Positions 6,188 through 10,983 of a stretch of 10,983 nt of DNA are shown here, piece by piece (positions within the stretch are counted from its first letter, which is position 1; each line of letters opens with the position of its first letter). The stretch comes from JAIRTY01 sp050257395 (GTDB lineage Bacteria; Actinomycetota; Actinomycetes; Streptosporangiales; Streptosporangiaceae), in NCBI GenBank assembly GCA_050257395.1, contig JBLMWU010000051.1:1-10983 (forward strand), in the 5' to 3' direction. The notes under the pieces are model-generated. The model was not told where the DNA came from and did no database searches. It saw only the letters and a program-made list of their open reading frames with translations. Both the position numbers and the translations under genes were made by a program.

Positions 6188-7906
6188 CTAAGGGGCCGGT
6201 GCCGCGGACTTGACCGGGACCTGCCATTCCAGGTCCGTGCCCCCGTTCGGGCCGGGGCCGACCTGCAGCCTGCCGCCGAGCTGGCTGGCCCGCTGGGACA
6301 GGTTGGCCAGCCCGCTGCGGCGGGTGCTGGCGCCGATGCCCTTGCCGTTGTCGCGGACCCGCAGCACCAGCGCGCCGTCGGCCTCGACCGTCACCTCGAC
6401 CTTGCTCGCCCCGGAGTGCCGGGCCGCGTTGGACAGCGCCTCCCGCAGCGCGCTGAGCAGGTGCTCGCCCGCCTCGGAGGGCACGTCCTCGTCCAGCGGC
6501 CCGACCAGCCGCAGCGAGGGCGCGAACCCGAGCGGGACGGTCATCTCCTCCACCACGTCCAGGATCTTGGACCGCAGCCCGTACCGCTTGGTGTCGCCGT
6601 GCGACTGCAGCGAGAAGATCGCGGAGCGGATCTCCCGGATGGTCTCGTCGAGTGAGTCCACCGCGCCGCTCACCCGGTCACTCACGTCGCTGCGCTCGAT
6701 CAGCGGCACCGCGCCCTGCAGCGACATGCCGGTCGCGTACAGCCGCTGGATGACCAGGTCGTGCAAGTCGCGGGCGATGCGGTCGCGGTCCTGCAGCACC
6801 GCCAGCCGCTCCACGTCCTCCCGGTGCTCGGCCAGCTCCAGGGCGATCCCGGCCTGCGCGGCGAAGGTGGTGACCATCTCCACCGCCTGCGGCGGCAGCG
6901 GCAGCGCACCCTGGTTGCGGCCGACGGTGAGCACGCCGCGCACGTTGCCGGGAGCGCCCAGCGGCAGCACCAGCGCCGGGCCCAGCGGCATGTGCTCCCG
7001 CGCCACGACGCTGACCTGCTCGTCGCTGGAGAAGTCGGCGACCGTCACCGCCTCGCCGGACTTGAGGACCTGGCCGGACAGTGACGTCTCGACCGGCAGG
7101 ACCAGCCCCAGCGCCGCCGGGCCGCCGTCGCCCGCGGCCTGGGTGTTGACCAGCCGCTGCCGGTCGCTGGTCGGCACGGCCAGCGCCACCAGGTCGGCCC
7201 CGGACATCTCCAGCACCTGCTCGGTCACCAGGGCCAGCACCTGCCCAGCGGGCGTGCCGGACAGCAGCTGCTGGGTGACCTCGCCGCTGGCCCGCAGCCA
7301 GCGCTCCTGACGGCGGGCGTCCTCGTACAGGCGGGCGTTGTCGATGGCCACCCCGGCCGCCGCGGCCAGCGCCACCAGCAGCGCCTCGTCCTCCTCGTCG
7401 AACTGGCCGTCGTCTTCCTTCTCGGTCAGGTAGAGGCTGCCGTAGATCTCGTCGCGGACCCGCAGCGGCACCCCGATGAACGAGGTCATCGCCGGGTGGC
7501 CTTCCGGGAAGCCGACCGCGTCCGGATGCCGGGTCACGTCGGCCAGCCGGAGCGGGCGCGGGTCGGTGATGAGCTTGCCGAGCACACCGCGGCCCTCCGG
7601 CCAGTGCCGGATGGCGGCGATCTCGGCTTCGTTCAGGCCCACGGGCACGAACTCCACCAGGCGGCCGTTCTCGCCGACCACCCCCAGCGCGCCGTACCGG
7701 GCCCGGACCAGGGTCACCGCGGCCTCGACGATCTGGCGCAGCATGACTTCCAGGTCGAGGTTGCCGCCGACCGCGACCACGGCCTCCAGGAGCGCGTAGA
7801 CCCGGTCCCGGGTCGCCAGGATCGCCTGCAGCCTGCCCTGGAGCTCGGTGAGCAGGTCGTCCAGCCGCAGCTGGGGCAGGATGGGATGGGGGTCCGACTG
7901 TCCCAT
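6188..7906 (-). CDS. devS: DevS/DosT-like GAF-GAF sensor histidine kinase
   Basis: Soluble sensor kinase of 572 aa: an N-terminal coiled segment (11-45), GAF-A (about 48-195), GAF-B (about 205-360), HisKA_3 dimerisation/phosphoacceptor domain (about 370-435) and an HATPase_c domain (475-566). Phosphoacceptor His382 is in DRIARDLHDLVIQRLY (375-390). ATPase motifs are Asn493 in REALSNAARHSG (488-499), RDNGKGIG (518-525) and SGLANLSQRA (531-540). GAF-A aligns without gaps to M. tuberculosis DevS at an offset of 12: proximal heme ligand His149 equals His137 (GFPEGHPAM), distal Tyr171 equals Tyr159 (GSLYLTEK), and Glu87 of DevS is Gly75, as in DosT. A heme-based gas sensor is therefore likely. ATG 7906 has GGAG about 7 nt upstream. 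It faces the regulator gene tail to tail instead of following it in an operon; the PIG-L-like gene lies upstream on the same strand with a hairpin between. Confidence 0.94.
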   Translation of the reverse strand: MGQSDPHPILPQLRLDDLLTELQGRLQAILATRDRVYALLEAVVAVGGNLDLEVMLRQIVEAAVTLVRARYGALGVVGENGRLVEFVPVGLNEAEIAAIRHWPEGRGVLGKLITDPRPLRLADVTRHPDAVGFPEGHPAMTSFIGVPLRVRDEIYGSLYLTEKEDDGQFDEEDEALLVALAAAAGVAIDNARLYEDARRQERWLRASGEVTQQLLSGTPAGQVLALVTEQVLEMSGADLVALAVPTSDRQRLVNTQAAGDGGPAALGLVLPVETSLSGQVLKSGEAVTVADFSSDEQVSVVAREHMPLGPALVLPLGAPGNVRGVLTVGRNQGALPLPPQAVEMVTTFAAQAGIALELAEHREDVERLAVLQDRDRIARDLHDLVIQRLYATGMSLQGAVPLIERSDVSDRVSGAVDSLDETIREIRSAIFSLQSHGDTKRYGLRSKILDVVEEMTVPLGFAPSLRLVGPLDEDVPSEAGEHLLSALREALSNAARHSGASKVEVTVEADGALVLRVRDNGKGIGASTRRSGLANLSQRASQLGGRLQVGPGPNGGTDLEWQVPVKSAAPAP

Positions 7907-7989
7907 CGGCAGCTCCAGCGACCTCAGCTAATCCGGCATTCAAGCCTAACCCACCGGGTGCCCGGCAACGCTGGCGACATGATCACACG

Positions 7990-8012
7990 CGGTGGCCCCG
8001 TGGGGGCCGCCG
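7990..8012 (-). terminator. Hairpin between the PIG-L-like and devS genes
   Basis: CGGTGGCCCC (7990-7999) pairs with GGGGCCGCCG (8003-8012) over a 3-nt loop: a 10-bp stem with one G-U pair, beginning 8 nt downstream of the PIG-L-like stop on the minus strand. It suggests partial or full separation of devS from the upstream gene. In the remaining gap the minus strand offers TAGGCT (7944-7949 region) as a possible -10, with no convincing -35 (TTGCCG at 7963-7968 is only 14 nt away). Confidence 0.5.
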
Positions 8013-8019
8013 GCCAGCC

Positions 8020-8928
8020 TCAGAGCTGACCCGCCGGTGCCGGGCTCACCAGCCAGCGCACCACCTCGTGGTCGGGCAGCGGGTCGCCGGGGCCGGCCGC
8101 GTCCGGGCCGGGCGTGACCGGCGTCGGCTGCTGGCTCCCGTGCGCCCGGATCGCGCTGCGCTGCCAGCCGCGGACAGCGGGTGCGTGGTCGCCGAGGAAG
8201 ATCTCCCACCGGGCGCCGGGCCCGGGGTGGGTGCGGGCGAGCACGGGCAGGCCCGCGCCGCGGGCGGCGAGGCAGGCGGCCTGGGCGGCCGCGGTGGTGT
8301 CGGGGTCGGGACCGGCCGCCGGGTCGACCACCAGCAGCAGGTCGGCCTGCCGGTACTGGATGGCCCGGCTGATGTAGTCGGCAAGCCCGGTGACCGGGAC
8401 GAACCCGAGGCGGCCGTCCGGGTAGTCGGCGATCGTGACCGACGAGACCCGCAGCAGGCCGGCCGCCACCTGCAGCTCCCACGGCCGGACGGCCTCCAGC
8501 CGGTCCGGGGTGGAGTTCAGCTCGGACGCCTCCCCGCGGGTGAGGCAGAGCAGCGACAGCCGGGCGCCGGACAGGTGGAAGGCGGCCAGCACGGCACCGA
8601 GGTCAGCCGATTCCTGCCCGGGCCGGGCGATCACGGCCAGCACACTGACCGCTGGCGGCAGCGGGGCCGGCAGCACCGAGCCGGGCGGGACCGCCGGGAC
8701 CAGGCCGCCCGCTGGGCCGGCGGCGGCCTCACCCGCAGCGGGCGATTCAGGCAGGGACGGGCCGGGCGACGGATGCCCGATCGGGAGCGCTGCCCGGGCC
8801 GGCCGGCCAGCCAGCGTCGGCCGCGGCAACGGCACCGGTGGCGGCGCCACCGCCTGCCGTGCCTGCCCTGCGGCGACTTCGGTCGCGGTCCAGGTATCTG
8901 ACAGGTTCTCCGGGTGACTGTGCCCCAT
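8020..8928 (-). CDS. PIG-L/LmbE-fold protein lacking zinc ligands (probable pseudoenzyme)
   Basis: 302-aa protein with a Pro/Ala-rich disordered N-terminus (about 18-92) and a PIG-L deacetylase-like domain (94-268). Recognisable are VSVLAVIARPGQESADLG (94-111), LCLTRGEASELN (127-138), RPWELQVAAG (148-157), the YPDGRLG segment (169-175) and RSAIRAHGSQ (257-266). The zinc site is gone: the family AHPDDE motif reads ARPGQE (101-106), replacing the ligand His and both Asp, and the GHPDH region reads GPDPD (206-210) with no His. A hydrolytic role as in MshB is therefore unlikely; a binding or scaffolding role is inferred. ATG 8928 is supported by GAGGGG (8937-8942) 8 nt upstream; the frame stays open to 9027 but that part lacks a ribosome site. 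It lies directly upstream of the sensor kinase and divergent from the Rv1733c-like gene. Related degenerate PIG-L proteins with this ARPGQES motif occur in other actinobacteria, to my recollection. Confidence 0.82.
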   Translation of the reverse strand: MGHSHPENLSDTWTATEVAAGQARQAVAPPPVPLPRPTLAGRPARAALPIGHPSPGPSLPESPAAGEAAAGPAGGLVPAVPPGSVLPAPLPPAVSVLAVIARPGQESADLGAVLAAFHLSGARLSLLCLTRGEASELNSTPDRLEAVRPWELQVAAGLLRVSSVTIADYPDGRLGFVPVTGLADYISRAIQYRQADLLLVVDPAAGPDPDTTAAAQAACLAARGAGLPVLARTHPGPGARWEIFLGDHAPAVRGWQRSAIRAHGSQQPTPVTPGPDAAGPGDPLPDHEVVRWLVSPAPAGQL

Positions 8929-8975
8929 CGTTCTCACCCCTCGCCGGGCCCGGGAGCGGCCGCCGGCCCGAGGGC

Positions 8976-9002
8976 TAGTCCTGCGTTCCCGCGGGTAGTC
9001 CT
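8976..9002. repeat. TAGTCCT direct repeat, 20-nt period
   Basis: TAGTCCT occurs at 8976-8982 and 8996-9002, about two helical turns apart and 48-74 nt upstream of the PIG-L-like start. On the minus strand it reads AGGACTA, which resembles a DosR half-site (GGGACT), so a pair of activator half-sites for the minus-strand gene is possible. Confidence 0.35.
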
Positions 9003-9054
9003 CCCCCTGAGCAGGGAGCCCGGCCACGGCGCGCCGAGTCCACCTGGGCCGTCC

Positions 9055-9199
9055 TTGGTCCGAGGATCGCCGCGGTCAAGGGGCGGCGGGCAGAAGCGTT
9101 GGTCCGCGGTAGCCGGGACCAATGGCCCACGCACGCGCCCCTACCTGGCCATAAGCGGCCGGGCGGAGATGGCCAAGGTCCCAGGAGGCTAAGGACCAA
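9055..9199. repeat. Cluster of four TTGGTCC/GGACCAA heptamers
   Basis: TTGGTCC is at 9055-9061 and 9099-9105; its reverse complement GGACCAA is at 9116-9122 and 9193-9199. The middle two form a perfect 7-bp inverted repeat with a 10-nt spacer (9099-9122). Four copies in 145 nt are far more than chance predicts, so a binding site family is likely. The third copy is embedded in the DosR-like box at 9115-9128. Confidence 0.55.
9115..9128. promoter_or_regulatory. DosR/DevR box-like site upstream of the Rv1733c-like gene
   Basis: GGGACCAATGGCCC matches the DosR core GGGACTWWAGTCCC at 11 of 14 positions. A weak -10-like CATAAG lies at 9150-9155, starting 35 nt from the start of the box, nearly the same geometry as at devR (36 nt). 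The transcript would then have a leader of about 240 nt before the chosen start codon, which is long, or the protein may start further upstream. Confidence 0.5.
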
Positions 9200-9402
9200 G
9201 ACCTCTGAGAATGATCACCGGCAGGCCGGACCCTGAGGTTACCGCCAGCGATGGCGCTGGTGCGGGCGGCCAGCCGGGCGACGGGAGCCGTGGCGCCGGG
9301 ATGGTGTTCCCGGCCCCGGCAGCGGGGGACTCCCCCCGGGGCCGCCAGAACCCGGGCGGGGTGAGCCCGGCCGCGACCCGGCCGGGCCAGGGGGTGATCG
9401 GG

Positions 9403-10014
9403 ATGAGCGGGATACACCTGCCGTGGCCTTCACTGGCCTCGGCGCGCCGGTGGCTGGGGCTGGATGCCAACCCGGTCCGGCGGGCCAGCGACCGGGCCGA
9501 AGCATGGATCCGGGTCGGGCTCCTGATCGTCTTCCTGATCGCCGCGCCGGTGACCGCCATCGTGTTCGCAGGCTGGACGGGTGCCAGCATGACCCGGGAG
9601 GCCCGCGCCCAGTCGGCGGCGCTGCACCTGGTGCCCGCCACCCTGCTGCGCGACGCGCCCGGGACAGGCCGTTACCCGGGTACCAGCAGCGGCTTCAGCT
9701 GGGTGCCGGCCCGCTGGCCCCAGCCCGGTGGCGGCCAGCACACCGGGCGGGTGGAGGCGGTGAACGGCGCCCGCAAGGGCAGCGTCGTGCAGGTGTGGAC
9801 CGGGCCCGGCGGCCGGCTGGTCAACCCGCCGATCGCGCACGCCCAGGTCATCAGCCGGGTCGTCACGGTGGCCGCGCTGACCCCGGTCGCGGTGGCGCTG
9901 GTGCTGCTGACCGTCGCCGGGCTGATCCACCAGGTGCTGGAACGGCGGCGGCTGGCCGCCTGGGAGGCGGACTGGGACACGGTCGAGCCGCAGTGGACCC
10001 GCCGCCTGAATTGA
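9403..10014 (+). CDS. Rv1733c-like conserved membrane protein
   Basis: Membrane protein of 203 aa with TM1 at about 36-58 and TM2 at about 151-176, enclosing a 90-residue extracytoplasmic domain. It follows the layout of M. tuberculosis Rv1733c, a DosR-regulon protein of 210 aa: NPVRRASDRAEAW (23-35) before TM1, VPARW (101-105), a GRVEA segment (115-119), and GSVVQVWTGPGGRLVNPP (126-143). The cytoplasmic tail has the Trp-rich AAWEADWDTVEPQW (185-198) seen in actinobacterial relatives. Biochemical function is unknown. The ATG at 9403 has AGGGGG at 9389-9394, 8 nt away, and gives the family length; GTG 9394, GTG 9361, ATG 9301 and ATG 9211 are in-frame alternatives that would add a low-complexity Gly/Pro-rich extension. 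It is divergent from the PIG-L-like gene and lies near the devRS pair, with a DosR-like box upstream, so membership of the local regulon is inferred. Confidence 0.85.
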   Translation: MSGIHLPWPSLASARRWLGLDANPVRRASDRAEAWIRVGLLIVFLIAAPVTAIVFAGWTGASMTREARAQSAALHLVPATLLRDAPGTGRYPGTSSGFSWVPARWPQPGGGQHTGRVEAVNGARKGSVVQVWTGPGGRLVNPPIAHAQVISRVVTVAALTPVAVALVLLTVAGLIHQVLERRRLAAWEADWDTVEPQWTRRLN

Positions 10015-10303
10015 CCCGCCGCACCCCGGCCCGTTCGCGCCCAGGCTGGCTGCCTCCCGCTCTCAGGTGCGCCGCTTCCGCCCGTCGTCCCGTTGCGGCC
10101 CTTGTGCGTGAACGGCTGGCGCCGGATGCCGCCCGCAGCCGCGCGGAACGCCCGGCAGCCGGGCCTAGCGGCCATCCGCGCCGTGACCGAAGTCCTCTCG
10201 CGGTGGTGACCAGCAGCCCTGCCCGCACACCGCAAATCCGGCGAAGCTCAGATCGGAACGAAAAGCCGGGCACAGGGCCCGGCTTCATCAAGGAGGCATC
10301 CAA
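10015..10303 (+). other. 289-nt gap before the terminal membrane-protein gene
   Basis: No gene is supported here. It contains a 6-bp hairpin (GCCCGG 10150-10155, CCGGGC 10159-10164) that might end the Rv1733c-like transcript, a weak DosR-like site (GTGACCGAAGTCCT, 10183-10196, 10 of 14), a stronger hairpin at 10263-10285 and the ribosome site AAGGAGG (10290-10296). No clear -35/-10 pair was found. The last 70 nt are less GC-rich than the rest, as is usual for a leader. Confidence 0.5.
10263..10285 (+). terminator. Terminator-like hairpin in the leader of the next gene
   Basis: AAGCCGGGC (10263-10271) pairs perfectly with GCCCGGCTT (10277-10285) over a 5-nt loop, with a further A run upstream (10261-10264). 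It ends 4 nt before the AAGGAGG ribosome site of the gene at 10304. It is either a terminator for the upstream transcript, with the gene starting from a promoter inside or around it, or a 5'-leader structure that controls that gene by attenuation or stability. Confidence 0.5.
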
Positions 10304-10924
10304 ATGCGCCGCAAGACCTTTGACGCGCTGGCGACCATTGCCGGTCTCGTCCTCGCGGTCGTCCTGGCAGTCGCGGGCGGTCTGATGCTCTGGGGTCACA
10401 ACTTCATTGACAACCAGGTGCACACCCAGCTCGCCGCCCAGAAGATCGTCTTCCCCGCCAACGGCACCGAGTCCCTCAAGTCCCTCCCGGCCGCCGACCG
10501 CACCGCCATGAGCCAGTACGCCGGCCAGCAGCTGACCACCGGCCCCCAGGCCAAGGTGTGGGCTGACAACTACATCGCCGTCCACCTCGGGGAGATCGGC
10601 GCTGGCCAGACCTACTCGCAGCTGTCCGGCAAGTACATGGCCATGACCCCGGCCCAGCAGGCGAGCGCCAAGGGCGTCGCACTGGAAGGCCAGATCCAGA
10701 CCGTGTTCCGCGGCGAGACCCTGCGCGGCCTGCTGCTCAACGCCTACGCGTTCGGTGAGATGAGCTTCATCCTGTTCATCGCGTCGATCGTGTCCTTCGC
10801 TGGCGCGGGCCTGATGCTGATCCTGTCGGCCCTGGGCGTGGCGCACCTGCGCCGGACGCCTGCCGAGCAGGAGATGTTCAGCAAGGCCCGGGCCACCTCT
10901 GCCCGGCCGGCCACGGCTCACTGA
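10304..10924 (+). CDS. Hypothetical two-anchor membrane protein
   Basis: Protein of 206 aa. I do not know a function for it, though similar proteins with an MRRKTFDAL start occur in actinobacteria, as I recall. TM1 spans about 9-31 behind a basic N-terminus (MRRK), so residues 32-142 should face outside; this part is polar and predicted helical, with NQVHTQLAAQKIVFP (37-51) after TM1. A long hydrophobic stretch at about 143-180 gives one long or two short membrane helices, with a basic cytoplasmic tail (HLRRTPAEQE onward). There is no Cys, no lipobox and no catalytic motif. The start is fixed by a near-perfect AAGGAGG (10290-10296) 7 nt upstream. Codons are almost uniformly C/G-ending, which together with the ribosome site suggests high expression. 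A hairpin precedes it in the leader and another follows it. Whether it belongs to the nearby DevR regulon is open. Confidence 0.82.
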   Translation: MRRKTFDALATIAGLVLAVVLAVAGGLMLWGHNFIDNQVHTQLAAQKIVFPANGTESLKSLPAADRTAMSQYAGQQLTTGPQAKVWADNYIAVHLGEIGAGQTYSQLSGKYMAMTPAQQASAKGVALEGQIQTVFRGETLRGLLLNAYAFGEMSFILFIASIVSFAGAGLMLILSALGVAHLRRTPAEQEMFSKARATSARPATAH

Positions 10925-10931
10925 GCCCGCA

Positions 10932-10949
10932 GGGTGGCGCCAGCCACCC
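10932..10949 (+). terminator. Short hairpin after the last gene
   Basis: GGGTGGC (10932-10938) pairs with GCCACCC (10943-10949) over the 4-nt loop GCCA, 7 nt after the stop codon. The position fits a terminator, but the stem is only 7 bp and no U-tract follows. Confidence 0.55.
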
Positions 10950-10970
10950 AGGCCAAACGGTTAGTCCCGT

Positions 10971-10983
10971 GGGGGGGGGGCAA
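10971..10983. other. G10 homopolymer at the right edge
   Basis: Ten consecutive G followed by CAA end the window. Like the GC-only left edge, this is typical of a contig boundary where sequencing of a homopolymer failed, so base calls here should not be trusted. Confidence 0.55.

Larger units (their letters stand above)
8929..9402. promoter_or_regulatory. 474-nt divergent regulatory region
   Basis: This stretch between the PIG-L-like and Rv1733c-like genes has no gene I can support. Starting from the left it holds the ribosome site of the minus-strand gene (8937-8942), a TAGTCCT direct repeat (8976-8982 and 8996-9002, 20-nt period), four copies of TTGGTCC/GGACCAA between 9055 and 9199, a DosR-like box (9115-9128), a weaker one (ATGGCCAAGGTCCC, 9169-9182, 9 of 14) and a GGGGGACT half-site at 9324-9331. 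The part from 9211 to 9402 is open in the frame of the downstream gene but encodes only a Gly/Pro/Ala-rich extension, so it is read as leader. Confidence 0.55.

Noticed and set aside
5235..6227. Minus-strand open frame upstream of usp, running through devR
   Set aside because: It is antisense to the clearly conserved DevR-like protein and crosses the shared promoter region; AGGAGG at 5243-5248 marks the true usp start at 5234.
7877..7905. DosR-like match around the devS start codon (GGGACAGTCGGACC on the minus strand)
   Set aside because: Only 9 of 14 positions match and it lies inside the coding sequence just after the start codon, so it is more likely chance in GC-rich DNA.
8671..8700. Repeated CGGGACC sequences within the PIG-L-like gene
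   Set aside because: They encode the Pro/Gly-rich linker and reflect codon composition, with no palindromic second half.
9183..9188. Perfect AGGAGG between the DosR-like boxes and the Rv1733c-like gene
   Set aside because: No ATG, GTG or TTG lies at a working distance downstream; the nearest in-frame ATG (9211) is 22 nt away and begins a low-complexity stretch.
9863..10921. Long minus-strand open frame antisense to the last two genes
   Set aside because: High GC produces long antisense frames; its translation is compositionally biased and resembles no family, while the plus-strand frames have motifs and ribosome sites.
1..10983. CRISPR arrays, tRNA or rRNA genes, insertion sequences, phage or toxin-antitoxin genes
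   Set aside because: No regularly spaced repeats, tRNA-like cloverleaf, transposase frame or target duplication was seen anywhere in the window.

Overview
The window is very GC-rich DNA from an actinomycete. The evidence is strong G/C third-position codon bias, GTG/ATG starts behind GGAGG-type ribosome sites, and gene families typical of Actinomycetota: DosR/DevR, DevS/DosT, Rv1733c-like, DUF3052 and MHS transporters. The genus cannot be fixed from sequence reading alone. Both ends look like assembly edges: the first 64 bases contain no A or T, and a run of ten G lies at the right end.

Region 1 (about 1-3535, plus strand) is uptake. Two translationally coupled permeases of a carbohratedype ABC importer (103-1041, 1038-2015) are followed, after a gap holding a candidate promoter, by a major facilitator transporter of the metabolite:H+ symporter type (2132-3493). 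No binding protein or ATPase is in view. A perfect 14-bp hairpin at 3500-3535 separates this block from the next.

Region 2 (3556-4535, minus strand) is a probable two-gene operon: a VOC/glyoxalase-fold metalloprotein, then a DUF3052 protein, with a good candidate promoter at 4612-4639.

Region 3 (4729-10014) is the most interesting. It is a rearranged dormancy/hypoxia module: a universal stress protein (minus), a DevR/DosR-like response regulator (plus), a DevS/DosT-like GAF-GAF histidine kinase (minus, convergent with the regulator), a PIG-L-fold protein that has lost its zinc ligands (minus, upstream of the kinase), and a divergent Rv1733c-like membrane protein (plus). In Mycobacterium tuberculosis the equivalents are Rv3134c-devR-devS plus the regulon member Rv1733c. 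Between usp and devR lie two DosR-box-like palindromes exactly 21 nt apart, and the better one (12/14 to the published core) sits at about -41 from a TANNNT -10 element for devR. The kinase keeps the heme-ligand His (H137) and distal Tyr (Y159) at an ungapped offset of 12 from DevS, and has Gly (G75) where DevS has Glu87 and DosT has Gly. This predicts a DosT-like heme oxygen sensor. The 474-nt region between the PIG-L-like and Rv1733c-like genes holds another DosR-like box and four copies of GGACCAA/TTGGTCC.

Region 4 (10015-10983) has a small two-anchor membrane protein of unknown function with an excellent ribosome site, preceded by a terminator-like hairpin in its leader and followed by a short hairpin.

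Working model (inference): low oxygen is read by the heme kinase, DevR is phosphorylated and activates its own gene, usp and probably the Rv1733c-like and pseudo-deacetylase genes. The transport and VOC blocks are neighbours with no visible regulatory link.
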